Notes: generated from the letters alone by a model not told the origin. Counted from the first letter of the stretch, positions 10,105-18,524 are shown. The stretch is 64,000 bases of DNA from Yamadazyma tenuis (GCF_029203305.1 NC_089462.1:1612001-1676000); one strand, 5' to 3'. A program made the numbers and translations.

Positions 10105-10228
10105 CACCTAGAATCTCAGGGACCACGGCCGGTCAAGGCCTAAATTTATCATCAAGGTAAGGAAATTACAAGTCTCCAAACACAGTAGACCGTCGTGAAT
10201 TGTGGTAAGATCATCATATACGTAGGTG
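10105..10228 (-). ncRNA. box C/D snoRNA, guide to 25S peptidyl-transferase region (snR69-like site)
   Basis: Within intron 10243-10071: stem CACCTA/TAGGTG (10228-10223 with 10110-10105), a perfect C box ATGATGA, a C'-like TGATGA, and a D box CTGA. The upstream guide TTCACGACGGTCTA is complementary to 25S UAGACCGUCGUGA and is followed by CTGT, a degenerate D' box. The fifth base selects a C of GACC, which I place at or next to C2948, the snR69 site. By cluster order it occupies the place of snR73, whose known target lies about ten bases further along the same rRNA segment, so the assignment between the two is open. Confidence 0.72.
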
Positions 10229-10308
10229 AACAAATTAATACATACCGTTTGGTAGAAACAATTATCTCGAGGTACAATCCAGTACGTTCCAGTATCTAAA
10301 ATATTCGA

Positions 10309-10389
10309 AGCTAAACTATCAGACTGAAAATGTATCTTCTTGCAGAATCAGACATATGCTTGTCAATTTTCGAAAATCATCTTTTAGCT
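10309..10389 (-). ncRNA. SNR74: box C/D snoRNA, snR74-like (18S Am28)
   Basis: Terminal stem AGCTAAA (10389-10383) with TTTAGCT (10315-10309), a C-like box AGATGA, an internal D' CTGA directly after the guide, and a D box CTGA next to the closing stem. The guide GACAAGCATATG is complementary to 18S CAUAUGCUUGUC. The fifth base before D' pairs with A28, the residue modified by snR74 in S. cerevisiae. It lies between the fourth and fifth recognisable introns. A weak donor GTATTC (10402-10397) and a TTTTAG acceptor ending at 10296 could define its own intron, or the fourth intron may extend further and carry two snoRNAs. Confidence 0.87.
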
Positions 10390-10463
10390 GAGCATCGAAT
10401 ACTTTCTATAGCAAAAAATATAGACTAAAGCTGTTGTTAGTTTTGTGTTTTGCAACCATATTT

Positions 10464-10555
10464 TGATCTCAGTAAGGCATGAATGGTATAAATAAGTGTT
10501 TATCAGCATCGGATTACCCGTATCTGACTCGTCATCGTGGCATCATCAGTGATCA
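10464..10555 (-). ncRNA. box C/D snoRNA in fourth host intron, target uncertain
   Basis: Inside the intron opening at 10572: stem TGATC/GATCA (10555-10551 with 10468-10464), C box TGATGA (10548-10543), D' box CTGA (10506-10503) and D box CTGA (10472-10469). The D guide is complementary over ten bases to GCATGAATGG of 25S rRNA (GACGCGCAUGAAUGGAUUAACGAG), beginning exactly at the fifth base from the D box, which would select the G of GCAUG. I recall no S. cerevisiae methylation there. The D' guide matches nothing I recall. By order it occupies the snR75 place, but the known snR75 site does not fit. Confidence 0.7.
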
Positions 10556-10646
10556 GTTTTTGTGGTACATACTTGTATTGGTCCTCCTTTAGTGCGCAAT
10601 TAACGCTGGACTGTCAAAAGGTTAGTTTTGTCGACATTAAAAATAA

Positions 10647-10739
10647 ATTTATCAGTCACGGAGGGTTTCTGAGGCCCACCTTAAATGCGTTGTCACTCAT
10701 GCAATTTCAGTGCCCAGTGCAATAATTCGTCATCTAAAT
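10647..10739 (-). ncRNA. box C/D snoRNA in third host intron, target uncertain
   Basis: Inside intron 10759-10611: short stem ATTTA/TAAAT (10739-10735 with 10651-10647), a C-like box AGATGA overlapping the stem end, D' box CTGA (10710-10707) and D box CTGA (10655-10652). The ten bases next to D' are complementary to TGCCCAGTGC, which occurs in 25S rRNA (CUGCCCAGUGCUCUG, near the U2347 region). The D'+5 rule would select the last C of GCCC, a position I do not know to be methylated in S. cerevisiae. Family assignment is open; by cluster order it occupies the snR76 place. Confidence 0.65.
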
Positions 10740-10797
10740 CCTGTGACTAGGGTACATACACTTATACGGTTAGTAAAAACTATCAATAATATTGATC

Positions 10798-10899
10798 TTG
10801 TGTGAGTTGGATCAGAGATAAATGCAAAACGTTTTCAATCACAGAGATTCAGCAGGTAATTCCAGCTTTGTTTGTTGGTTTCATCAGAAAATCACACAA
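10798..10899 (-). ncRNA. SNR77: box C/D snoRNA, snR77-like (18S Um578)
   Basis: A textbook C/D RNA: terminal stem TTGTGTGA (10899-10892) with TCACACAA (10805-10798), C box TGATGA (10886-10881), D' box CTGA (10852-10849) and D box CTGA (10815-10812). The guide before D' is complementary over 13 nt to the conserved 18S sequence GGUAAUUCCAGCU. Counting five bases from D' selects the U of GGUAA, which is U578 in S. cerevisiae numbering, the residue modified by snR77. It sits alone in intron 10920-10761, so it is probably released from a debranched intron. Confidence 0.88.
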
Positions 10900-10966
10900 T
10901 AAAGTTGTAGGATAACATACGGTTAGCTTCCAGTTGTTAGTATAGGATAACAAAACATTTAACATG

Positions 10967-11064
10967 AGGGAGATTCACAATCAGCAACTAATTAAGATCA
11001 TTCGATAGTCATATACTCTAGTTTGAATTGGTTGGTTGGATCATCTTCTATGGATCGTCTCCCT
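10967..11064 (-). ncRNA. candidate box C/D snoRNA in first host intron
   Basis: Within intron 11084-10927 there is a C-like box AGATGA (11046-11041), a D box CTGA (10984-10981) and a 7-bp outer stem AGGGAGA/TCTCCCT (11058-11064 with 10967-10973). The stem is several bases away from the boxes, weaker than in its neighbours. The sequence before the D box (CTTAATTAGTTG) matches no rRNA segment I recall, so no target is proposed. Position alone would fit snR78 of the S. cerevisiae cluster, but the guide does not match that site. Confidence 0.45.
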
Positions 11065-11204
11065 ATGTGTTTATAGTAACATACTTTTCCCAAACTATGT
11101 TTGGAGAAGAGCTTACACTGAAAAAATTTTCCACGCGAAAATGTTTCATTTAAGGTGGTGTTGGCGCCGGGTAACCATAGGCCCTATACACATATAAAGT
11201 GATT

Positions 11205-12584
11205 TTACTTTTTAGGAGAGCTGGACGTGGCAGGTGGAGGGGGCATCATCATTTGTGGCATCATCATAGGGAAAGGAGGCATTCCAGGCATAAATGGCAT
11301 GCTAAATGGAGGCATCATCTGCCCTGGCTGGAACCCCAAATTCTGTCGTTTTTGAGCATCCTCATCTCCTTCAGTTTCATTACTTCTCTTTAAAGCATTG
11401 TCCATAGCAGCAGATGGATCCTCAATACCCAATTCAGCTGTTTTAGCTTCTATATAAGCCTTCAATTCTTGCTCCAACTCTTCGTTTGGCTTCAAAACAT
11501 CGATAAATACATCTTCTGTGTCGCAGTTGGGACAGTGGAAATCATTATCGATCAAAAGCTGTTCGAGGTCGTTTTTATTGTAATTGAAGTTCGTCATTTT
11601 CTGTAGCTTGGCTTTATCTCGGCAGCAGGGGGTCATAACAATGGGAGGGGTAAGTATTTTTTTGCCGGAGAGTGCCAAAGGATCCAAGAATTCAGTCTTA
11701 CCATCCTTCTCTATATGCTCTATGATCTTATCGTCAAACTCCTTTTTGGCTTTCATGACAGCATTCTGTTGTTTTTCCTGGTAACTCAACCACGTCTTCG
11801 TATCGGCCATGGCTATCACATACTCACCAGTATCAGTTATCATATAACGGTTACCTTGGTTGTCTACCATTTCTCCATTGTCATCGGTTGTAAATTGGGA
11901 AGTGTCATCAATGGCATCCTTGGAAACAGTCTTCAAATACGACCTGGGGATACCCGTTGTTTTCCGCAACTTCTTTCCCTCATAGTTGGGGTCCGTGTTT
12001 GTCGGACAGTTCTTGATCCAGTGGTCTCTGCCCCCACATCGGTAACACACGTATCCTGGTGGAGGAGCGTCTTCTGGATTAGCAGCAGCAGCAGCCGTGG
12101 GCTTGCTGTATATGACTTTGTGTTGGGCCAATTCGTCCTGGGTTTGGGCCCATGCACTTGATTGGTTTTCAAACATCAACTTGATTCGGTCTTCTTCCGA
12201 GATATTGTCGTCAATTGGTTGTTGAATTGTAGCGTTGGAGTTGGCTGCTGCTTGGGAATTGGAAGCATTGATGGCTTTACGGTTAATACGTGGTCTGCCG
12301 CTCACATAACGAGAAGCGTTACCGAATTTTCCGGCACGTGGGTTTGCAGGTGCCCTTCTGGCGTATACAAACGATGACCTGGGTATCACATCTTGATCCT
12401 GGTCATACTCGATATCTGGCTGCTCCAGGTGGAATAGCTTCAAATCAAAGTCATTCCCCTCGCCCAACTGGTTTTGCTTGATGATCTCATGTTTGAGATC
12501 AAACACATTGATCCCTGTCCCGTCGAAGTGGATCGTGGACTGGCTTTTCTGGTGAAAAAACTTATAGAAGATGGTGGATGACAT
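11205..12584 (-). CDS. MPE1: cleavage and polyadenylation factor subunit Mpe1
   Basis: A 459-residue protein with an N-terminal DWNN ubiquitin-like domain (from MSSTIFYKFF; SQSTIHFDGTGINVFDLK), a CCHC zinc knuckle near the middle (CYRCGGRDHWIKNC), a Cys-rich RING/U-box-like segment (MTPCCRDKA ... FHCPNCDTEDVF) and a Met/Pro-rich tail. Mpe1 is an essential component of the CPF complex acting at mRNA 3' ends. The frame extends 45 codons upstream of 12584, but the DWNN domain begins at this ATG, so I use it. It is divergent from NUP120 with only 90 bp between start codons, and adjacent to it in S. cerevisiae apart from TOA2. Confidence 0.93.
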   Translation of the reverse strand: MSSTIFYKFFHQKSQSTIHFDGTGINVFDLKHEIIKQNQLGEGNDFDLKLFHLEQPDIEYDQDQDVIPRSSFVYARRAPANPRAGKFGNASRYVSGRPRINRKAINASNSQAAANSNATIQQPIDDNISEEDRIKLMFENQSSAWAQTQDELAQHKVIYSKPTAAAAANPEDAPPPGYVCYRCGGRDHWIKNCPTNTDPNYEGKKLRKTTGIPRSYLKTVSKDAIDDTSQFTTDDNGEMVDNQGNRYMITDTGEYVIAMADTKTWLSYQEKQQNAVMKAKKEFDDKIIEHIEKDGKTEFLDPLALSGKKILTPPIVMTPCCRDKAKLQKMTNFNYNKNDLEQLLIDNDFHCPNCDTEDVFIDVLKPNEELEQELKAYIEAKTAELGIEDPSAAMDNALKRSNETEGDEDAQKRQNLGFQPGQMMPPFSMPFMPGMPPFPMMMPQMMMPPPPATSSSPKK

Positions 12585-12674
12585 GAAGAGTTGTAGTAGA
12601 AAAAAAACCCTCTGGCGCGCACTTGAAGTGGAAGAAAAAATAAACTCTTCGAGTGTTTTGAACTGGTACCAAAG

Positions 12675-15600
12675 ATGAAGAAAAACGCATGTTGTAGTCT
12701 TACGGGGTTCCAGAGCCATTTACCCACGAGTGTGGTGCGTATTCCATTGCGCTATAATGACCATGGAGCTGACTCCCACGATGTGCATGAAAAATTCACA
12801 AAGAAACTTGCGGTGTCAAGCCAGTTGATCGAGTTTGAAAAGCACCCGTCGTTTGTTGATGTGGTTTCAATTGACATTCCAGCTGACTTGACGGCCATTC
12901 GGTTATGTCCAGTGATACTGAGTTCTCAATTGAAGCTTGATCTCCAGAATGTTGTCATCGATCTACCTAACAAGATGATATCCAACACCTGTTTCTCGGT
13001 AACAATTGAAGAACAAGAGAATGATGATTTGAATTTGATAGTCGATTTTATCGACGAGAGATTCCTTTTTATAACGGTTAGGGTGAACCTCAAAGACTTT
13101 GTGGTTGGTGAAGGATCAGGATTTGAATTGTCCAACTTCAAGCACTGGGGAAACATATCTGTGCCATACTCATTTGAGATGCGCTCCAACCCATTCTTCA
13201 TAAAATCCATTGACCACAACAATTGTATCGTATCCTTGACCGACGGGGGATTGTTGCATTTTCTGAGAACAGGAACGCTCGAAGCGTTCAATATTTTCAA
13301 CTTCAGAGAAGACTCGAAGCTATCACTCGGGTTCTTCAATGCCTTTTTTAAGGATAACGCTTCAGGTAAGAACTGTGCGGTTGATTTGATTGTGGTTAAG
13401 GAAAAATTGGTGATAATGACTGTGGATAAACATATAAAGGTGTTTGACATCAACACCCATGAACTTGTTAATGTGCTCCAGGTTTCCAACGATGGTAACT
13501 TCTTGACTTTGGTTCCAAATAAATATTTGCAGTCTTTCATAGTCGATGACAAAACCTTCATCTTGTCTCATGCTGCAAATTCCTTAGATGTTCAAGGCAA
13601 ACTCCAGTTCCAAGTTTGGAATGTAGATGATTTTCAGGGTAAGACTTTCGAAGTAACGTTGCCAGATACTACTTTAGATGAGCATAAGATAAAACCTTGG
13701 TACATCCAAGACTACTGTATTGAGGTTGTGACCAGCAACCATATAAAGATACATATTTTATGGAAGTCTAACTTTTCAAGCTTAGTGGCGACCTATTCTG
13801 TTGATGCATCAACATTAACCATAATAGAAGTTGAATCTTCAGCTGTTGATGACGATGAGGAATTTTTGCAGATGTTTGACCAAGAGTATTACAAAAACCA
13901 GGTAATGAATTCTGGGGCTTATGACGAGTTAGTGTTGGATACTGCTTTCGAAACATTGAGGGAGAGATTGAATCTTAAGTCTTCAAAGCTAGTTCTTGAG
14001 GCACTTAATAAGGAAACTGCTGATGATATATCTGAAGCCCATACAGAGTTCTTCGATAAAGGGTGGTTCGTACTCTATTCACTTTGTGAGGAGTATAAGA
14101 AACTTTGTAAAGAATCATTAAGTATATCTGTGATCAAGGGAAAAACAATCATTTTGCAAACGAACGGTGTCGGAATATTCAGGCCCTTGAGTTTATTTGA
14201 AGTGTTTGCAAACAATGAAGGTGATCCACTTAATCAGCTTTTACGTGGAATCACCTTAAAGTTGTCAAATAAGGCCATCTACAAAGTGTACCAGTACATT
14301 GCTTCGGCTAAACAATTGACTGAAGAGGACTTGGATTATATTTCAGACAACCTAATAGGTGGAAAGTTTGATGATGATCAAGAAGCTATGAGCAATGTTC
14401 TTGATTTCTATGATGGCACTACAAATGATATAAGCTCTTATTCAACTGCTGACTTCGACCTTAAATCTGAAGGAAATTCGACGGCTATCAAAACACTCTA
14501 CACTTTAATCAATGGACCACATGTTGAAGAACTTGGGTATGAAAACAACTTGAGCATTATTGACAAGATATACACCATAGTGGCATTCAAAGATATTTCC
14601 AAGGTGCAAAAGGAATTGTTGGTCCGATTGGTCATACTCATCTCCAACATAGATGCTGATAATGAAGTTCTTGTTCATTTGGCCAATAGTGTATTGCAAA
14701 AGTTGAAAGACTTTAGGCTATTCGATTTTCTTTTTTCAAAGAACTATGAAGATTCGATTATTTGGAAGCAAAAGATTGCTAAAGGTGACGTTTTGAACAA
14801 GTACAACTATTTGAACCAAAATATCCATGAGCAAGATTACCTAATAAAAATAGTCATTGAGTTGGTTGATTCCAACAGTGAGCAGAACATCTTGAACGAA
14901 ATGTTAGACAAGTTGGATTATGAATCCAACCAATATTTGATCGGGTTGATATACCTTTTGAATAAGGATATAAAAGCTGTTGACCTATTGAGTTATGATA
15001 ACTACAGGTCTTTTGGCAGCAAGAGATACCATTTCAACAATGAGTTAAACGACTTCTTGAGCTCCAACTTCACCAATGAGCCTGAGTATTACCATAATTT
15101 GTCTAAGCTCATAGCCTCCCAAAAGGATGAAGTCTTCTTACACAAATCCATAGAATTGGAATTGAAAGCCATTGATTTGGCCGATGATTTTGTTGATAAC
15201 TCCAGTTACTATAAAAACGTTTTCGAGTTGTCTATAAAGTTATTCGATATCGAGACCATTTTAAAGTCCTTGGTGAATCTTCAAGAAATACCCGAGTTCG
15301 AAAATTCGATGAAAGTATTTGTTCAAGCCCTATTTGGAAGGGGTCTGGTTAATACCATCTTCAACATCTCGAGTTCCAAAGGGGAATATTCCCAGTTCTT
15401 TATCGATAACTTCAAGCTTATCGATATAATATTGAACGAAATCGCTGAAGCTCAACCGATTTTGGTATCTATGAAATACTACGATATCATATGTGCATGG
15501 AGAATTCACAATTCCTTGAGACGTAACTCCATTGAGGCATTATACAAATTCATCACCAGATTTGCGAAGGAAAGCCCCAGCTTGTCGTTAGAAAACCTCA

Positions 15601-15776
15601 AGATCGGATACTTGAAAGCCTTGGAATACTATCTCATCATCATCAACTGCTTGAAAACGTTCAAGAATGATAACGACAGATGGTTGATAAAAAATGACCT
15701 GAAAAATGAGCTTATATCGTTGGCACAATTGTCCCAAGAGTACGTACATTGCTTGAAGATGTTAAATAGCTTATAA
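12675..15776 (+). CDS. NUP120: nucleoporin Nup120
   Basis: A 1033-residue protein of the size and layout of Nup120 (1037 in S. cerevisiae): an N-terminal beta-propeller-like half with the GGLLHF strand and WNVDDFQGK, then an all-helical half. It is a scaffold of the Y-shaped Nup84 complex of the nuclear pore. Primary similarity is low, as is normal for Nup120; the C-terminal stretch with EALYKFI, YYLIIINCLKTF and DRWLIK matches the family. Linkage with MPE1 and TOA2, its S. cerevisiae neighbours, strengthens the call. It is convergent with TAP42, 17 bp between stops. Confidence 0.8.
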   Translation: MKKNACCSLTGFQSHLPTSVVRIPLRYNDHGADSHDVHEKFTKKLAVSSQLIEFEKHPSFVDVVSIDIPADLTAIRLCPVILSSQLKLDLQNVVIDLPNKMISNTCFSVTIEEQENDDLNLIVDFIDERFLFITVRVNLKDFVVGEGSGFELSNFKHWGNISVPYSFEMRSNPFFIKSIDHNNCIVSLTDGGLLHFLRTGTLEAFNIFNFREDSKLSLGFFNAFFKDNASGKNCAVDLIVVKEKLVIMTVDKHIKVFDINTHELVNVLQVSNDGNFLTLVPNKYLQSFIVDDKTFILSHAANSLDVQGKLQFQVWNVDDFQGKTFEVTLPDTTLDEHKIKPWYIQDYCIEVVTSNHIKIHILWKSNFSSLVATYSVDASTLTIIEVESSAVDDDEEFLQMFDQEYYKNQVMNSGAYDELVLDTAFETLRERLNLKSSKLVLEALNKETADDISEAHTEFFDKGWFVLYSLCEEYKKLCKESLSISVIKGKTIILQTNGVGIFRPLSLFEVFANNEGDPLNQLLRGITLKLSNKAIYKVYQYIASAKQLTEEDLDYISDNLIGGKFDDDQEAMSNVLDFYDGTTNDISSYSTADFDLKSEGNSTAIKTLYTLINGPHVEELGYENNLSIIDKIYTIVAFKDISKVQKELLVRLVILISNIDADNEVLVHLANSVLQKLKDFRLFDFLFSKNYEDSIIWKQKIAKGDVLNKYNYLNQNIHEQDYLIKIVIELVDSNSEQNILNEMLDKLDYESNQYLIGLIYLLNKDIKAVDLLSYDNYRSFGSKRYHFNNELNDFLSSNFTNEPEYYHNLSKLIASQKDEVFLHKSIELELKAIDLADDFVDNSSYYKNVFELSIKLFDIETILKSLVNLQEIPEFENSMKVFVQALFGRGLVNTIFNISSSKGEYSQFFIDNFKLIDIILNEIAEAQPILVSMKYYDIICAWRIHNSLRRNSIEALYKFITRFAKESPSLSLENLKIGYLKALEYYLIIINCLKTFKNDNDRWLIKNDLKNELISLAQLSQEYVHCLKMLNSL

Positions 15777-15793
15777 AACTACCAATACACACT

Positions 15794-16807
15794 TTACCCA
15801 CGATTCATGGTGTTTCCTATTCCTTTGGGATTGGCATCCTTCCAGTCATCCCATTCCCGCTTGCGGTACTCTTCGTCCTCGTTATCTTCATCCTCATCAT
15901 CACTATTGGCAGGAGGTTCCTCTGGTTGGGCCATTTTTCCATTCGCAAGCTCGTAGTCAAGATACTCTTCTACCGTCATTGAAGGTAGAACTTGGCCAGT
16001 ACCAAATACTTTATTCTTCAAGTCCTGTCTCGTCAATGTAAACGGCTGGAGAACTCGTCCTTTGCTTAGAAGATTTTGGATAGGCTGATTCTGAGGAAGT
16101 GTTTCCAATCTGGTGGTATAGTCATCTGCGGTTTGTTTCCTACGGTCTTCATTATTGGGCTGTATTGGAGCTGATATTTCTTCAATGGAGCTGGGCCGGT
16201 TGGAAAGTACCTGTATCTCCATTTCTATCATCTGGAGATGATGCAAAGCTCGTATGGTAAGCAAGTTTATGTGGTCCAAGTATAACTGTCGTTTGATATC
16301 TTCATCCTCTGTTGTATGTACAAGTGCAAGCTTTCCTTCCAACTCCTTTTGATATCGGTACTGTTGGATCTTTTCTTCTCTGTTCAACAGGTATCCCTTC
16401 AATTGCTTAGTTTGAAGAGGATTAAGAAGCTCCAATTCAATAAGTCTTTGGAGATAGAGGTTGAAGTATTCCAGTGAAATTTTGAGATTGTCGGCCTTAA
16501 AGTCAATAGAAAGTTCAAGGTTCGCATCTACCATGAAATTCAAGAAGAGCTCTCCCAAATAATAGTTAACATTAAGGAACGGTAAATAGTTAACGTTGAT
16601 CTCCTCAATGAACTCATTGTCACTGAAGAGATCGAGGTCCGCGATGATTTTATCAATGAATTTAAACTGCTTGATTAACAGGTAAAGTTGGGTCTGGTAC
16701 TCCTTGGAGTTCTTGGGAATCGGTTTGGCTTCCAAAGCAGTGAACTTGCTAATTAGGTGCTCATATCGTTCTCCCACAGTTGCTTGTTCATTTGGCCCGT
16801 TACTCAT
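15794..16807 (-). CDS. TAP42: PP2A-associated TOR pathway protein Tap42
   Basis: A 337-residue protein of the TAP42/alpha4 family, which binds PP2A-like catalytic subunits and relays TORC1 signals. It is helical and TPR-like in the N-terminal two thirds (RYEHLISKFTALEAKP, FLNVNYYLGELFLNF), followed by the family block LSKGRVLQPFTLTRQDLKNKVFGTGQVLPSMTVEEYLDYE (only key parts named) and an acidic tail ending DDWKDANPKGIGNTMNRG. The ATG at 16807 gives the standard N-terminus. It is divergent from TOA2, only 61 bp between start codons. Confidence 0.93.
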   Translation of the reverse strand: MSNGPNEQATVGERYEHLISKFTALEAKPIPKNSKEYQTQLYLLIKQFKFIDKIIADLDLFSDNEFIEEINVNYLPFLNVNYYLGELFLNFMVDANLELSIDFKADNLKISLEYFNLYLQRLIELELLNPLQTKQLKGYLLNREEKIQQYRYQKELEGKLALVHTTEDEDIKRQLYLDHINLLTIRALHHLQMIEMEIQVLSNRPSSIEEISAPIQPNNEDRRKQTADDYTTRLETLPQNQPIQNLLSKGRVLQPFTLTRQDLKNKVFGTGQVLPSMTVEEYLDYELANGKMAQPEEPPANSDDEDEDNEDEEYRKREWDDWKDANPKGIGNTMNRG

Positions 16808-16868
16808 TAGGTGCTCGCTTGTTCAGTTTTCGCACTCGTGACAAAAAAGTTATCACTGCTTACACATC

Positions 16869-17231
16869 ATGAGTGCACCCGCATACTACGAGTTATACAG
16901 AAGATCCACCGTCGGGGCAACGTTGACCGATGCTTTGGACCAGCTCATCTCTGATGAGAAGATCCAGCCTCAGTTGGCCATGACGATTGTAACTAACTTT
17001 GATCGGGTTATCTCTGAATTGTTGAAACCCGAGCAGAACATAGCGAAGTCCAAATTGACATTCAAAGGCGACTTGAGTACCTACCGGTTCTGTGATGATG
17101 TCTGGACATTCATCATTAAAAACGTGTTGATCAAATTGACTGATACCAGCCATAGTGAGTTGAATGATGAAGTGACTGTAGACAAGTTTAAGATTGTTGC
17201 CTGCAACTCCAGAAAGGCTGGGGATGTTTAA
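16869..17231 (+). CDS. TOA2: TFIIA small subunit Toa2
   Basis: A 120-residue protein matching the gamma subunit of TFIIA, which stabilises TBP on the TATA element. The N-terminal four-helix region (YYELYRRSTVGATLTDALD, QPQLAMTIVTNFD) and the C-terminal beta-barrel part (LTFKGDLSTYRFCDDVWTF, VDKFKIVACN) are complete, and length equals that of S. cerevisiae Toa2 (122). It shares a very short bidirectional promoter with TAP42. Confidence 0.96.
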   Translation: MSAPAYYELYRRSTVGATLTDALDQLISDEKIQPQLAMTIVTNFDRVISELLKPEQNIAKSKLTFKGDLSTYRFCDDVWTFIIKNVLIKLTDTSHSELNDEVTVDKFKIVACNSRKAGDV

Positions 17232-17282
17232 TGTATTATAGTAATTAATATAAATCTTTGGGAAACCACGACAATTGTATAT

Positions 17283-18524
17283 CTACTGTCTGGGGTTGAA
17301 GAAGCTGATTACAGCGTACTTACCACTGGCACTCCAGAAGTCACCTGCTTCCTTTACCAACCTCTCGTCAACACCTTCTGGTAATCCAACTACCACATCG
17401 GCTTTGCAAGTTCTCAACGACACTATAGGCAAGTTGGCATTTTTCAAGTCCTGAATGGCCTCTGCAAACGAGGTGGTTCTTTCCCAGTTCAAGTCGCCGG
17501 TCAATTTTCTGTAGTTCAAGTCACCTTTGAAAATCAACAATTTGGACGACTTCAACGTCTCGTAAACGGGGAACTTAGCCAAATCCCAGAAGGGGCCTGA
17601 CATGGTCCAGTACGGGTCGGTAACAACCGCCATTTTGTCGGCAGCAAGGTAAGCTTTAATGTTCTCGATAAACTTATCCACATGTTTGTTATGGAACTTG
17701 GAGATCTCAAAGAACAATTCGTCAAAGTCCTTGATCATAGTGTCACTCACAAACCATGGAATCTGTTTACAATGAAAATTGACTTTGGAACAAAGCTTGC
17801 TTTCAAGTAAAAAAATCGCCAACACCAAGTCACTGAATAATTCAAACCCAGAGTTATCCAATATGATGTCAACGATTCCAGAAGACAGCCGCGCAGTCAA
17901 GTGCTCAAAAATGGCCTTGGTGTCGTTAACTAAGATATTCTTCTCGTTCTTTTTCCTGATTTCCTCTCCCTGAATAGATTTAATGTCTTCCAACGAAACG
18001 TCACCTGCCAATAACGACAAGTCAGTAGAGTTCCCCCACAAGGAGATATCAATAAACTCCTTGAACAATACGAGTTTGTCCAGGTCCTTAGTATCCAATG
18101 TCAACGACGACAACTTCTTGCACAACTCGGTGATTCCCACTTCACTCGACTGTAAAGTAGACTGCTTCAATCGGTTGAATATGTCGTAGTGAGGCAAGTT
18201 GGCCTTCAAAAATATATTATTGATTGCCTGGTAGATGTAGCACTCCAAATATAACCAGGGACCGTTGTGCCAGTGGACATCAACGAAATTGTCATTGTAG
18301 AACTTCAAATTGGGGTTCAAGGCGATTTCTTCGTCTGTGAACTTAATTATCTTGAGGTCTTGCTCGATCAGCTGCAAGATCTTTTCAAACTGAGGAATCA
18401 ACTCAGGGTGATCGGACACATCATCAATACATCCCTTGATGATCTTGGGCCATCTTTCTTGAACGGTCGAGTAGCCAAATGATTTGGGATCACTAGTAGA
18501 AGCTGGTGGTGGGAGCATGGTCAT
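17283..18524 (-). CDS. HRT2: DUF89/ARMT1-type damage-control phosphatase (YMR027W-like)
   Basis: A 413-residue member of the DUF89 metal-dependent phosphatases, which dephosphorylate damaged or overflow phosphometabolites such as fructose-1-phosphate. Family marks are the metal-binding DNSGFELFSDL, the LIFKGDLNYRKLTGD segment and the C-terminal RTCKADVVVGL. In S. cerevisiae YMR027W lies beside TAP42; here one small gene (TOA2) separates them. A second ATG two codons in could also be used. The symbol HRT2 is the S. cerevisiae name and is given with caution. Confidence 0.85.
   Translation of the reverse strand: MTMLPPPASTSDPKSFGYSTVQERWPKIIKGCIDDVSDHPELIPQFEKILQLIEQDLKIIKFTDEEIALNPNLKFYNDNFVDVHWHNGPWLYLECYIYQAINNIFLKANLPHYDIFNRLKQSTLQSSEVGITELCKKLSSLTLDTKDLDKLVLFKEFIDISLWGNSTDLSLLAGDVSLEDIKSIQGEEIRKKNEKNILVNDTKAIFEHLTARLSSGIVDIILDNSGFELFSDLVLAIFLLESKLCSKVNFHCKQIPWFVSDTMIKDFDELFFEISKFHNKHVDKFIENIKAYLAADKMAVVTDPYWTMSGPFWDLAKFPVYETLKSSKLLIFKGDLNYRKLTGDLNWERTTSFAEAIQDLKNANLPIVSLRTCKADVVVGLPEGVDERLVKEAGDFWSASGKYAVISFFNPRQ

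Larger units (their letters stand above)
9990..11150 (-). ncRNA. intronic box C/D snoRNA host transcript (probably non-coding)
   Basis: No protein gene fits between BUL1 and MPE1, but the minus strand holds five GTATGT donors (beginning 11084, 10920, 10759, 10572, 10243) alternating with five branch/acceptor sets: TACTAAC at 10942-10936, 10775-10769 and 10087-10081, and AACTAAC at 10627-10621 and 10442-10436. These give introns 11084-10927, 10920-10761, 10759-10611, 10572-10425 (or to 10431) and 10243-10071, each about 145-175 nt. Four hold one C/D snoRNA candidate each and the first holds a weaker one; a sixth (snR74) lies between the fourth and fifth. The intervening exons are tiny (6 nt, then 1 nt, then 38 nt) and give no sustained frame. 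Transcript ends are guesses; transcription presumably starts just downstream of the MPE1 stop. Confidence 0.75.

Noticed and set aside
10537..10725. 62-codon plus-strand frame in the snoRNA cluster
   Set aside because: It opens on GTG and runs antisense through two C/D snoRNA candidates; its composition is explained by the guides.
10244..10740. Protein-coding exons joined across the cluster introns (short open stretches such as DLDDELLHW and KEDQY)
   Set aside because: I could not connect them in one frame using the canonical sites, and the stretches overlap the snoRNA guides.
12585..12719. Upstream extension of MPE1 by 45 codons
   Set aside because: The DWNN domain starts at the ATG at 12584, and the extension would overlap the NUP120 start on the other strand.
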